Shown here: positions 40,317-49,423 of the stretch, in pieces
How the letters are laid out: every line of letters starts with the position of its first letter
How positions within the stretch are numbered: position 1 is the first letter of the stretch
Assembly: GCA_947503365.1 (NCBI GenBank)
Contig: CANNDT010000002.1
Coordinates: 1-64,000, forward strand
DNA length: 64,000 nucleotides
DNA from: CANNDT01 sp945876205
GTDB taxonomy: Bacteria; Acidobacteriota; Vicinamibacteria; Vicinamibacterales; UBA2999
Reading direction: 5' to 3'
Translations under genes and position numbers: made by a program
Notes under the pieces: generated by a model
What the model saw: the letters and a program-made list of their open reading frames with translations, nothing else
The model's database searches: none
What the model was told of the DNA's origin: nothing

Positions 40317-41747
40317 GTGAACAGCAACGCCGAAAGGGTTTTCTCACTCAGCGACCAGCTGGAGTTTGCCCGCCTGTCGGGTGACTGGAACCCCATTCAT
40401 CTTGATCCGATCTTTGCGCGGCGCACGCTGGCCGGCGAGATGGTCGTGCACGGCGTCCATGCGGCGTTGTGGGCGCTCGACGGCTGGGCGAGCCAGATGC
40501 TCTCACCGGTCTCTCTTCGCGCATTGAAGGCGTCGTTTCGCCGACCGATCCCCGTGGACGGCATGCTGACGACTCGGGTCGCGTGTGAGGGCCACCATGG
40601 GAGCATCGACATCCTCCATCGAGGTTCGGTGGCTGCACGCCTCGACCTGGAGTGGGGCCGGGGCGACTCGAACTGTCGCCCAGCGATCGCCCCTGGCGTT
40701 GCCGCCCGGGCACTTCCGGCCGAACGCACAATGCAAGACATGGCCGGGTGCTCGGGAGAGTTTCCGTTGCAGTTCGACGCCAGTGCGGCCGCCGCGTTGT
40801 TTCCCGCGCTCACGTCGGCGTTGCCACCAGCGGAGTTGGCCTCGATTCTTGCCTTGAGTCGCCTCGTCGGCATAGAGTGCCCCGGCTTGCACTCGCTGCT
40901 CGCGGAGCTGGATCTCGTCGGCCGCGCCGGGAGCTCCGGTTCATCGGTTGCGTACCATGTCACGCGCGCGGACACCCGCTTTGGCCTCGTGCAGATGCAG
41001 GTCGATACGCCGGGTTTCACCGGAGAGGTTGGCGCTTTCCTTCGTCGTTCGCCCACTCCGCAGACGATCTCCTCAACCATGCGCGATGAGATCAGACGCG
41101 ATGAATTCTCAGGCGAGACTGCGCTGGTCGTTGGTGGATCACGCGGCCTTGGGGAGCTGGTGGCGAAGATCCTTGCCGCTGGCGGCGCCGGCGTCACGCT
41201 GACGTATCACATCGGCGAAGCCGACGCGGCCCGGGTCGTCAGCGATATCCGTGAACGAGGCGGGATCGCCGACGCGACGGCCCTCGACGTCCTCGGCGAT
41301 CAGCCCCTTCCGGATTCGCTGAGACCTACCTCGATCCACTACTTCGCGACACCGGCCATTTTCCTGGGATCGAAGGAACAATTCTCGGACGAATTGCTCG
41401 CCGGATTCCGACGTTACTACGTGACAGGATTCGAGCGCCTCGTACGCCGGCTGGCCGATCGACACCTCGAGCGCGCGTTCTATCCCTCCACCGTGGCGAT
41501 CGACGAATCTCCGTTGGACATGCGCGAGTACGTCACGGCAAAAAGCGAGGGCGAACGCCTGTGTGACCTGCTGGAGAAGCGATTTCCAGGCCTCAGCGTC
41601 TACCGACCGCGCCTGCCGCGGATGGCCACCGACCAGACAGCAAGTCAATTGCCGATCAGGAATGCCGATCCGGGCCCGGTCATGTTGGCGGCGTTGCGAA
41701 CGTTTCATGCCCTTCGAGTGGCCCGTGACGCGGGGGCGCAACGGTAA
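40317..41747 (+). CDS. Double-hotdog (MaoC) dehydratase fused to a short-chain reductase
   Basis: 476 residues from GTG 40317. Residues ~1-110 are a MaoC hydratase with the intact active site SGDWNPIHLDP and GEMVVHGVHAAL. Residues ~120-250 look like a second, weaker hotdog domain. Residues ~260-460 are an SDR reductase: LVVGGSRGLGELVAKIL, FYPSTVAID and YVTAK (Ser, Tyr, Lys). The pair of activities, enoyl hydration and 3-ketoacyl reduction, points to making a 3-hydroxyacyl group. Adjacent FkbH and ACP genes suggest the acyl chain is carried on ACP and then placed on a sugar amine. 3-hydroxybutyryl groups are known on bacterial nonulosonates. Confidence 0.82.
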   Translation: MNSNAERVFSLSDQLEFARLSGDWNPIHLDPIFARRTLAGEMVVHGVHAALWALDGWASQMLSPVSLRALKASFRRPIPVDGMLTTRVACEGHHGSIDILHRGSVAARLDLEWGRGDSNCRPAIAPGVAARALPAERTMQDMAGCSGEFPLQFDASAAAALFPALTSALPPAELASILALSRLVGIECPGLHSLLAELDLVGRAGSSGSSVAYHVTRADTRFGLVQMQVDTPGFTGEVGAFLRRSPTPQTISSTMRDEIRRDEFSGETALVVGGSRGLGELVAKILAAGGAGVTLTYHIGEADAARVVSDIRERGGIADATALDVLGDQPLPDSLRPTSIHYFATPAIFLGSKEQFSDELLAGFRRYYVTGFERLVRRLADRHLERAFYPSTVAIDESPLDMREYVTAKSEGERLCDLLEKRFPGLSVYRPRLPRMATDQTASQLPIRNADPGPVMLAALRTFHALRVARDAGAQR

Positions 41748-43555
41748 TGAGCGCAGGCTTCCCATCGCTGGTTGAGATCGAGGACCTGCTTGCGGCTGCG
41801 GACACCGCCGCCACGGAGCCGTTGCGGCTCGCGGTGCTGCGGGAAGTCACCGTCGAACCGATCGATGCGTACCTGCGCTATCTGGCCAACCGCGATGGCA
41901 TGAACGGCAGTGTGGCGTTCGGCGGATTCGGAGCGCTGGTGCAGGAGGCGGTCGGAGATGCGGGAGCGGCGCTGAGTGGCGACCTCGACGCGGTGTTGGT
42001 GTTCGCGCCGCTGATCGCGATTTCGAAGGCGCTCTCCTCGAATTTCGCGGCATTGGATGCCCAGGGCCTGCAGGACGAAGTCGAACGCCTCAAGAATCTG
42101 TTCGAGTCGGTGGCGGCTGGCATACGCCGCCAGTCGGGCGCGATGATTCTCTGGCACGGGTTGGAGCCGCCGCTGTACCCATCGTTAGGGATACTGGACG
42201 CGCAGAAACGCGATGGACAGGCGGCGACCGTGGCTGATCTCAATGCGGCGTTGCGCGCCACGCTCCAGGCGGTACCCGGGGCGTATTTCGTGGATACGGC
42301 CGCCTGTCTGGCGCGCGTGGGAGGGTCACGTTTCTACGACACGCGGTATTGGCACCTGGCCCGGGCGCCGTACACGCCGGTCGCGTTGGCCGAGATCGCC
42401 GCCGAGGACTTCAAGTTCGTCCGCGCCTTAAAGGGGAAGGCGAAGAAGTGCCTGGTGCTCGACTGCGATAACACCCTGTGGGGCGGCATTGTCGGCGAGG
42501 AAGGGATGGGCGGGATCATGTTAGGCAAGGACTATCCCGGCTCAGCCTACCTCGAGTTTCAGCAGGAAGTCGTCTCGCTCTTTCACCGCGGCGTCATGAT
42601 CGCCCTCTGCAGCAAGAACAACGAGGAGGATGTCTGGGAGGTCTTCGACCGTCACCCGGACATGGCGCTGCGTCGCACGCATGTCGCGGCATCGCGTATC
42701 AACTGGCGGGACAAGGCCACTAACGTTCGCGAGCTTGCCGAAGAGTTGAACATCGGCCTCGACAGCATCGTGCTAGCTGACGACAGCGAATTCGAGACGG
42801 GACTCGTTCGCGATCAACTTCCTGAAGTTGAAGTCCTCAACCTGCCGCGCGGCCGTCCGGTTGGATACCGGAACGAGCTGGCCTCCTGTGGCTTTTTTGA
42901 TCTGGTCACGATGACCACCGAAGATCGTGCGCGTGGCGCCATGTACGGAGCCGAGTCCGCCAGGCGTCATGCCAGGGCGCAGGCGCCCGATCTTGAGAAC
43001 TACTATCGATCGCTCGAGATGACTCTGGAGATCGGCTACGCCGATGAATTGTCGATTCCTCGTGTCGCGCAGCTCACGCAGAAGACCAACCAGTTCAATC
43101 TGACGACGCGCCGGTACGGAGAAGGTGAGATCGCCGGGCTGGTGCGGTCGCCGCAGCATGACGTGCTCTGGGTTCGCGCCGGCGACAAGCTCGGCGACCT
43201 GGGCATCGTGGGCGCCTGCATTCTCGAGTACGGCAACGGAACGGTATCGATTGATACGTTCCTTCTGTCGTGCCGGGCGCTCGGCCGCGGCATCGAGCAG
43301 GCGTTTCTCTCGGAGATTCTCCAGATCAGCCGGGCGAGAGACGCACGCTCTGTTCAGGGTGAATACATCAGGACCGCCAAGAACGCGCAAGTGGATCGGT
43401 TCTTCGTGGAGAACGGTTTTTCAGAGCGTGGCGAAGCGCATGGGCCGGACAGGCATGTGTTCGAACGTCGGCTCGACGCGCTGCCTCTGCGAGAACACGG
43501 TCACTTCGCCCACGTCGCCAGCCCGCTTGGCGTCATGACTGCGAGGGGAATGTGA
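41747..43555 (+). CDS. FkbH-like HAD-superfamily protein
   Basis: 602 residues from ATG 41747 (TAATG junction). The N-terminal ~225 residues are an SGNH-like/unknown region. The HAD domain begins at CLVLDCDNTLWGGIVGEEG (Asp239, Asp241), continues with MIALCSKNNEEDV and ends with VLADDSEFE. The C-terminal part is GNAT-like (VAQLTQKTNQFNLTTRRY, DKLGDLGIVGACIL). FkbH proteins of polyketide pathways load D-glycerate from 1,3-bisphosphoglycerate onto an ACP and remove the phosphate. Next to a free ACP and a PseH-like N-acyltransferase, glyceryl-ACP is a plausible product. The length and domain order match FkbH. Confidence 0.9.
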   Translation: MSAGFPSLVEIEDLLAAADTAATEPLRLAVLREVTVEPIDAYLRYLANRDGMNGSVAFGGFGALVQEAVGDAGAALSGDLDAVLVFAPLIAISKALSSNFAALDAQGLQDEVERLKNLFESVAAGIRRQSGAMILWHGLEPPLYPSLGILDAQKRDGQAATVADLNAALRATLQAVPGAYFVDTAACLARVGGSRFYDTRYWHLARAPYTPVALAEIAAEDFKFVRALKGKAKKCLVLDCDNTLWGGIVGEEGMGGIMLGKDYPGSAYLEFQQEVVSLFHRGVMIALCSKNNEEDVWEVFDRHPDMALRRTHVAASRINWRDKATNVRELAEELNIGLDSIVLADDSEFETGLVRDQLPEVEVLNLPRGRPVGYRNELASCGFFDLVTMTTEDRARGAMYGAESARRHARAQAPDLENYYRSLEMTLEIGYADELSIPRVAQLTQKTNQFNLTTRRYGEGEIAGLVRSPQHDVLWVRAGDKLGDLGIVGACILEYGNGTVSIDTFLLSCRALGRGIEQAFLSEILQISRARDARSVQGEYIRTAKNAQVDRFFVENGFSERGEAHGPDRHVFERRLDALPLREHGHFAHVASPLGVMTARGM

Positions 43556-43788
43556 CTGACAAGGTGTGCCGCGTCGTCGCCACGATCATGGGCGTACCGG
43601 CCGGCGGCGTGAACGAAGACTCGTCCCCAGCGTCTCTGCCAGCGTGGGATTCGCTCCGTCACATGAAACTCATCCTGGCGATCGAGGAAGCATTCGGCCT
43701 GCAGCTGGCCGACGACGAGATCGTGTCGATGACGAACGTCCGGAGCATCGTGGCGCTGCTCGAACGCAAGCGCGAGGTGAGAGCGTGA
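43552..43788 (+). CDS. Acyl carrier protein
   Basis: 78 residues from GTG 43552 (GTGA overlap with fkbH). The phosphopantetheine serine lies in PAWDSLRHMKLILAIEEAFG (Ser34, DSL motif). The LADDEIVSMTNVRSIVALL end is the usual helix IV region. As the partner of FkbH it would carry a glyceryl or other short acyl group. It ends in the start of the GNAT acyltransferase gene, the expected acceptor-side partner. Confidence 0.93.
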   Translation: MTDKVCRVVATIMGVPAGGVNEDSSPASLPAWDSLRHMKLILAIEEAFGLQLADDEIVSMTNVRSIVALLERKREVRA

Positions 43789-44354
43789 AGAACCCGTATG
43801 TGGCAGGGCAGCACGTCTATCTACGGCACCCCACGGCCCAAGACGCCGAAGGCCGATGGCATGAGTGGTTGAGCGACGAAGACACGACACGCTGGCTCGT
43901 CCTGCAGCATTGGCCGAATTCGATTGAGAGCCAGCGAGAATTCTACGAAGCGAGCAAGAAGAGCCACGACAGGCTTGTCCTCTCGGTGATTGACAAGGAA
44001 AGCGACAAACACATCGGTGTCTGCAACCTGAGCGCGATCAACTGGGTGCACCGCTTCTGCGACGTCGCTGTCGTCATCGGCGAAAGGGAGTACCGCACAG
44101 GACCGTACGTGGTCGAAGCGATGGCCCTGCTCCTTCGGACGGCCTTTCTCCGGCTCAACATGCGCATCGTCAGGAGCTCATTTGTCGATGGAAATGAGTC
44201 GTCCAAGATCATTCACGACGTGTTCAGATTCAAGGAAGTGGGTCGAATCGAAAAACTGTTCTGGGATCGCGGCCAATACGTCGATAACGTGATCGCCGCC
44301 CTCAGTCAGCGCGACTGGATGTCCCGGAATGCAATCGTGCCTCCGTCCGAGTAG
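43785..44354 (+). CDS. GNAT N-acyltransferase, PseH-like
   Basis: 189 residues from GTG 43785 (4-nt overlap with acp). It starts VYLRHPTAQDAEGRWHEWLSDE like PseH/RimJ-type acyltransferases. HIGVCNLSAINWVHRFCDVAVVIGEREYRTGPYVVEAMALL is the acyl-CoA/pantetheine-binding part. PseH N-acetylates UDP-4-amino-4,6-dideoxy-L-AltNAc using acetyl-CoA. With an ACP translated directly before it, this version may use an acyl-ACP donor instead (inference). The assignment to sugar N-acylation is based on context. Confidence 0.82.
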   Translation: MKNPYVAGQHVYLRHPTAQDAEGRWHEWLSDEDTTRWLVLQHWPNSIESQREFYEASKKSHDRLVLSVIDKESDKHIGVCNLSAINWVHRFCDVAVVIGEREYRTGPYVVEAMALLLRTAFLRLNMRIVRSSFVDGNESSKIIHDVFRFKEVGRIEKLFWDRGQYVDNVIAALSQRDWMSRNAIVPPSE

Positions 44355-45644
44355 ATGTCCTCCCGCTACCACCATTCCGAGCAGTTATTGGAGCAAGCCC
44401 TGCGGGTGATCCCGCTCGGGTCACAGACCTTCAGCAAGAGCATGAGCGTGTTGCCATTCGGCGTGTCTCCGTATTTTGCAGACCGCGGAAAAGGCAGCCG
44501 GCTCTGGGATGTCGATGGCAACGAATACGTCGACTTCGTCAACGGGCTGGCGTGCGTCACGCTGGGCTATTGCGACCCCGATGTCGATGCGGCGGTTCGA
44601 AAGCAGATGGAATCAGGCGTCACGTTTTCGTTGCCGCACCGGCTCGAAATGGATGTCGCGGAAATGCTCGTGGAGATGATTCCGTGCGCCGAGAAGGTGC
44701 GATTCGCGAAGAACGGCACCGATGCGACCTCTGGCGCCGTCCGCGTCGCCCGCGCGTACACCGGCCGCGAACGGGTGGCGGTGTGCGGTTATCACGGCTG
44801 GCAGGATTGGTACATCGGCAGCACGACGCGTGACCTCGGCGTCCCGAACGCAGTCAAGGCGCTGACGCACACGTTCCGCTACAACGATATCGACTCTCTG
44901 CAGCGCATCCTCGATGAGCACCCAGGCGAATTCGCCGTCGTCATCCTGGAACCGATGAACGCCGAGTTTCCGCGTGACGGTTTTCTGGAGAAGGTCCGCG
45001 ATGCCACACACCGGCACGGGGCAGTCCTCGTGTTCGACGAGACGATCACCGGCTTCCGCTACAGCCTGGGGGGTGCGCAGCAGGAGCTGGGCGTGATTCC
45101 TGACATGGCGACGTTCGGGAAGGGGATGGCGAATGGATATCCCCTCTCCGCGCTGGTCGGCAGGACCCTCTATCTGGACCTGATCGAACAGGTGTTTTTC
45201 TCCGGCACGTTCGGTGGAGAGACGCTGTCGCTGGCCGCGGCCAAGGCGGTTCTGACCAAGCTTCGAGCCGAGCCGGTCATCGAGACGCTGAACGTGCAGG
45301 GCCGCAAGATACTGGAGGGTGTCGGCCGCCTGATTCGTGAGGCCGGACTCGATCACGTTCTCGCCATCACCGGTCATCCGTCATGGTCGTTCCTGCAGGT
45401 CAGGGACGCCGGTGGGTTCTCGAGACTGCAGATCAAGACCTTCATGTTCCAGGAAGTGTTCAAGCGCGGCATCTACACGCTCGGCACCCACAACCTCAGT
45501 TACGCCCACAGTGACGAGGACATCGATGCGCTTCTGAACTGTTACGAAGAGCTGTTTCCGCTGATCAAAGACTCGATTGACACTGGCGCGCTGATCGAAC
45601 GATTACAATGCGCGCCGCTCGTCCCGGTGTTCACCACCCGATAA
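44355..45644 (+). CDS. Class III aminotransferase (glutamate-1-semialdehyde aminomutase-like)
   Basis: 429 residues from ATG 44355, immediately after the GNAT stop. The PLP site is in PDMATFGKGMANGYPLSAL (Lys), with FDETITGFRYSLGGAQ before it. The early part (SRLWDVDGNEYVDFVNGLA) is typical of class III. Similar enzymes occur in flagellar/nonulosonate clusters beside SpsF and PseG homologues. It is not a heme-pathway HemL in this setting. It would introduce an amino group at a terminal or keto position of the sugar or its acyl substituent (inference). Confidence 0.88.
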   Translation: MSSRYHHSEQLLEQALRVIPLGSQTFSKSMSVLPFGVSPYFADRGKGSRLWDVDGNEYVDFVNGLACVTLGYCDPDVDAAVRKQMESGVTFSLPHRLEMDVAEMLVEMIPCAEKVRFAKNGTDATSGAVRVARAYTGRERVAVCGYHGWQDWYIGSTTRDLGVPNAVKALTHTFRYNDIDSLQRILDEHPGEFAVVILEPMNAEFPRDGFLEKVRDATHRHGAVLVFDETITGFRYSLGGAQQELGVIPDMATFGKGMANGYPLSALVGRTLYLDLIEQVFFSGTFGGETLSLAAAKAVLTKLRAEPVIETLNVQGRKILEGVGRLIREAGLDHVLAITGHPSWSFLQVRDAGGFSRLQIKTFMFQEVFKRGIYTLGTHNLSYAHSDEDIDALLNCYEELFPLIKDSIDTGALIERLQCAPLVPVFTTR

Positions 45645-45645
45645 C

Positions 45646-47598
45646 GTGAAAGTTGTCATCCGCGCGGATGCTTCATCTCGTGTGGCCAGCGGCCATGTCA
45701 TGCGCTGCAAGACGCTGGCGGACGAACTGCGGCAGAGAGGCGCAGACGTCCGGTTCGTCTGCCGTGAACAACCTGGACATCTCATTGGACTTCTGTCCGA
45801 CGCGGGTTATTCGGTGTTCGGGCTGCCGGCGGCCGTCGACGTCGACCAGCCCATTGACGCCCATCAGACAATCGCCGCGTTGGACGGTTTCCAGCCAGAC
45901 TGGCTCATCGTCGACCACTACGGGCTGGACGAGACTTGGGAGTCCCGGATTCAGCCTCGGGTCGGTCGCCTGTGCGTCATCGACGACCTGGCCAATCGTC
46001 GTCACGTGTGCGACCTACTCATCGACCAGAACTGGTTCGGAAATAAAACGACACAGCGGTACCAGGGGCTGGTACCTGACCGATGTGTGCGTTTGCTCGG
46101 CCCCGAGTACGCTCTATTGCAGCCGCTATTCGGTCAGTTGCGCGCAACGCTGCCGCTGCGCGGTGGTCTCATTCAACGTGTCCTGGTTTTTTTTGGTGGC
46201 GTGGACTCGCATCACCTCACAGTCAGGGTCCTGGAGGCGCTTCAATCACCGGAGTTCGTCGACCTGGCCGTCGACGTGGTCGTCGGCCACGCTAATTCCG
46301 ACGCATCTCAGATTGAGCGCATGGTTGCGGCACGCCCTGGCGCGGCGCTGCACGGCAATCTACCGAGCCTTGCCGGGCTGATGGCTCGAGCCGACGTGAT
46401 GGTTGGGGCAGGCGGGGTGACCACCTGGGAACGATGTTGCCTGGGTCTGCCCGCCATTGTTGCGATCACCGCGCAAAATCAGAAGGGGTTTACGACGGCG
46501 GTCACCGCGATCGGTGCCCAGTACTCGCTCGGTGATGCGGCCGCGCTGAGCGCGGACGACTTTCAGGCCGCCCTGCGGGAGTTTCGGCGTTCTCCGGCGA
46601 GCGTGAGCCGCTATTCGGCGATGGCCCGTCAGTTGACCGATGGCCTCGGGGTGCACCGTGTGGCAGCGGTAATCGACCCGCCGCGAATTCCGCCAAGGTT
46701 GCGGCAGGGACCACGCGAAGACAAATCGCGAACGTCAGGCCGGCTGGCACTGATCGCGGAGGACGCGCACGGCCTTCCCCTCGGCGAGATATGCGTGACG
46801 CGGCGCGATCAGGACGACGTGGTCAGGATCGACGGTGACGCCGATGGCCTTCAGTGGTGGAGCGCACGGGCCCTTCGAAGTGTGATGGATCTCCTTCGTC
46901 CGGAGGCGACATTCCTGCGGGCGGAGACCCAAGCCGGTGAAGAGCCCCTCCGGGTGACCCTGCTTAGCGATCAGGACAGCTGGTTGAACGAGAGTCTGCA
47001 GCACCTGGTTTTCGAGTGGTTTACGAAAGGGCATGCGGTTCGCTGGATTCACCGTCCGGACGAACTCGTCGCGGGGGATGTGTGCTTTCTGCTCGGCTGT
47101 GGAACGATCCTGGACGCCGGACAGATCGACCGGCATCGTCACACGCTGGTCGTTCACGAGAGCGCACTTCCCAGGGGACGCGGATGGTCGCCGCTGACCT
47201 GGCAGGTGCTCGAGGGCGCAGCCCAGATCCCCGTCACGCTGTTGGCGGCTACTGTCCGCGTCGACGCCGGGCCGATTCATCGGCAGACCTGGATCACCTT
47301 GGACGGAACGGAGCTGCTGGACGAACTGCGCGCGCAGCAGGCGGAGGCGACGACACGGCTCTGCCGGGAATGGATCGACGGGTATCCGGCCGTGTTGACC
47401 GACGCGAGACCTCAGGCTGGTCCCGCCACGACGTACCGGCGGCGAACGCCCAAAGACAGTGAGCTCGATACGACGAAGCCGCTCGCAGAGCAGTTTCCGC
47501 TCTTGCGCGTCGTGGACAACGAGCGGTACCCCGCGTTCTTTTATCTTCATGGAGAGCGGTACGTCCTCGGCATCACGAAAGACAAGCACACCCAATGA
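45646..47598 (+). CDS. pseG: PseG (UDP-sugar hydrolase) fused to a formyltransferase-like domain
   Basis: 650 residues from GTG 45646. Residues 1-~345 are PseG/SpsG: MKVVIRADASSRVASGHVMR places His17 where the catalytic His lies in PseG, followed by FFGGVDSHHL and VGAGGVTTWERCCLGLPAI. It releases 2,4-diacylamido-trideoxy-altrose from UDP. Residues ~440-600 are a formyltransferase-like domain: LVVHESALPRGRGWSPLTWQ and VRVDAGPIHRQ. His and Asp of the N-H-D active site are present but the Asn position is Val. A short helical region joins the two. It may N-formylate the sugar in the same complex. It overlaps the PIG-L gene by 4 nt. Confidence 0.87.
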   Translation: MKVVIRADASSRVASGHVMRCKTLADELRQRGADVRFVCREQPGHLIGLLSDAGYSVFGLPAAVDVDQPIDAHQTIAALDGFQPDWLIVDHYGLDETWESRIQPRVGRLCVIDDLANRRHVCDLLIDQNWFGNKTTQRYQGLVPDRCVRLLGPEYALLQPLFGQLRATLPLRGGLIQRVLVFFGGVDSHHLTVRVLEALQSPEFVDLAVDVVVGHANSDASQIERMVAARPGAALHGNLPSLAGLMARADVMVGAGGVTTWERCCLGLPAIVAITAQNQKGFTTAVTAIGAQYSLGDAAALSADDFQAALREFRRSPASVSRYSAMARQLTDGLGVHRVAAVIDPPRIPPRLRQGPREDKSRTSGRLALIAEDAHGLPLGEICVTRRDQDDVVRIDGDADGLQWWSARALRSVMDLLRPEATFLRAETQAGEEPLRVTLLSDQDSWLNESLQHLVFEWFTKGHAVRWIHRPDELVAGDVCFLLGCGTILDAGQIDRHRHTLVVHESALPRGRGWSPLTWQVLEGAAQIPVTLLAATVRVDAGPIHRQTWITLDGTELLDELRAQQAEATTRLCREWIDGYPAVLTDARPQAGPATTYRRRTPKDSELDTTKPLAEQFPLLRVVDNERYPAFFYLHGERYVLGITKDKHTQ

Positions 47599-48272
47599 GT
47601 GATAACTCAGTGCTGATCGTCGCAGCGCATCCGGATGATGAGGTATTGGGCTGCGGAGGCACGATTGCCCGTCACCGGAGTGCAGGGGACCGCGTGACGG
47701 TGTTGATCATGGCCGATGGGATCAGCAGTCGTGGGGCGTCGGCAGGGACGGCCCTCGCGGAGCGGCAGCGCGCGGCACGCCTGGCCAACGAAAGACTCGG
47801 TGTGGAGGACCTGACGCTCCTCGCCTACCCTGACAACCGGATGGATTCAGTAGCGCTGCTCGATGTCATCCAGGATATCGAGCGGGTCATCGAGCGCTGC
47901 CAGCCTGCGGTGGTGTACACCCACCATTCCGGTGACGTGAACATCGATCACTCGCGCACGCATCACGCCGTCATTGCTGCGTGCCGGCCGCAGCCCGGAC
48001 ATGGCGTTCGAACCCTGCTGTTCTTTGAGACACCTTCGAGCACGGAATGGCGTCCTCCGGGTTCGCTGCCGCCCTTCGCACCCAATTGGTTCACCGACAT
48101 CTCAGCCACGCTGTCGGTGAAGCTCGAGGCGATGGCGGCGTACGCGGCCGAGCTCCGTGACTTTCCGCATCCCCGTTCGCATTCAGCAGTCGAACACCTC
48201 GCGCGTTGGCGAGGCGCCAGCGTCGGCCTCCCGGCGGCCGAGGCCTTCGAGCTTGGGCGCTTGATCAAGTGA
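47595..48272 (+). CDS. PIG-L family zinc deacetylase
   Basis: 225 residues from ATG 47595 (ATGA overlap). VLIVAAHPDDEVLGCGGTIA holds the zinc-site AHPDDE. VYTHHSGDVNIDHSRTHHAV supplies the second His cluster. PIG-L enzymes remove N-acetyl groups from GlcNAc-type sugars. Within a Pse pathway this suggests that one N-acetyl is removed to free an amine for a different acyl group. The ATP-grasp gene 10 nt downstream could provide the replacement amide bond (inference). Confidence 0.9.
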   Translation: MSDNSVLIVAAHPDDEVLGCGGTIARHRSAGDRVTVLIMADGISSRGASAGTALAERQRAARLANERLGVEDLTLLAYPDNRMDSVALLDVIQDIERVIERCQPAVVYTHHSGDVNIDHSRTHHAVIAACRPQPGHGVRTLLFFETPSSTEWRPPGSLPPFAPNWFTDISATLSVKLEAMAAYAAELRDFPHPRSHSAVEHLARWRGASVGLPAAEAFELGRLIK

Positions 48273-48282
48273 CTTCGTAAAC

Positions 48283-49380
48283 ATGCCCAAGATGCCTGTT
48301 ACGGTGCTCCTCACCAGCGCTGGCGGCGCGTTCACCTACGACTACGTATGCGGTCTGCGAAGCGATCCGGATCTCGACGTTCGCGTGGTGGGCACCGACC
48401 TGCGCGATGATGCGCCCGCTGCGGCAATTCTCGACGCGTTCTATCAGGTGCCGCCAACCGGACGTTCGTTCGCGGACTTCGCCGATCGGCTGGTGGACAT
48501 CTGCCAGCGCGAAGCCGTACAGGTGGTGATCCCGGGGTCTGACGGCGAGGCGTTGGCCATCGCCTCGATGGCAGGCCGGCTGCAGCAGTTGGGTGTCCGC
48601 ACCTCGGTGACGGATCCGGCGCCGGTGAACCTGTGCAATGACAAGCGCGCGTTGTATCAATGTCTGCGGGCCGCGGGCGTTGACATGGCCGACTTCGTCT
48701 TCATCGACACGGCCAGCAATTTTGAGGAAGGCCTTCGCGCGCTCGGGTATCCGGACAAGCGCGTTGTGCTGAAACCGAGTGTGGGTGCCGGGTCACGGAA
48801 GACCTTCGTCATCGACGCGTCATGCCCGACCCTCGAAATTCATGATCCGGTGCGCCTCTATGGACGAGCCAACGCCTCGAGCCTGATCGAGGGAGTCGAC
48901 GCGAAGGAATTCTTCACGAACTTCATCCTGATGGAGTACGTCGACAATCCCTTCTTCGACGTCGACGTCCTGGTCCACGACGGGAGCGTGGCGATCGCCG
49001 TTCCGCGGATGCGCCACCCGCGTCAGGGGATGGCGACCGTCAGCATCGGTCATCAGCTGTGCTTTCGCGAGGATGTGATCGCACTGGCGAGCCGAACGGC
49101 GGAGGTTGTCGGTTTCGCGCACTGCGGCGACATGGACATTGCGTCGCGGCTGACGGGTGGACTGACCGTCCTGGACGTTAGTTGCCGGTTCAGCGGATCC
49201 GTCAGTGCGACAGTGGATGCGGGGCTCAGCCTGCCGCTTCAGCTGGTCCGCTCTCTTCTTGGGTTGGCGTTGACGCCCTGTGGGCTGATCGAAGGCACCC
49301 GGTGCATTCCCTTCAACCACATGGTGGCCGTCGATCCTGTGACGGCTGGACGACGCGTGTCGCTGCCCTTCATTCGATGA
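48283..49380 (+). CDS. ATP-grasp ligase (carbamoyl-phosphate-synthase-like fold)
   Basis: 365 residues from ATG 48283. The N-terminal pre-ATP-grasp domain VTVLLTSAGGAFTYDYVCGL and VVIPGSDGEALAIA is followed by an ATP-grasp core: DKRALYQCLRAAGVDMADFV, RVVLKPSVGAGSRKTFVI, ILMEYVDNPFFDVDVLVHDG, then an acidic metal-site region (MDIASRLTGGLTVLDVSCRFSG). Such enzymes form amide or thioester bonds through acyl-phosphates. In this place it could couple a carboxylic acid to a sugar amine exposed by the PIG-L enzyme. No closer family assignment is possible by eye. Confidence 0.83.
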   Translation: MPKMPVTVLLTSAGGAFTYDYVCGLRSDPDLDVRVVGTDLRDDAPAAAILDAFYQVPPTGRSFADFADRLVDICQREAVQVVIPGSDGEALAIASMAGRLQQLGVRTSVTDPAPVNLCNDKRALYQCLRAAGVDMADFVFIDTASNFEEGLRALGYPDKRVVLKPSVGAGSRKTFVIDASCPTLEIHDPVRLYGRANASSLIEGVDAKEFFTNFILMEYVDNPFFDVDVLVHDGSVAIAVPRMRHPRQGMATVSIGHQLCFREDVIALASRTAEVVGFAHCGDMDIASRLTGGLTVLDVSCRFSGSVSATVDAGLSLPLQLVRSLLGLALTPCGLIEGTRCIPFNHMVAVDPVTAGRRVSLPFIR

Positions 49381-49423
49381 CATTCAAACATCCCGCGTGC
49401 CGACTCCCCCGGGAGATCAATTG

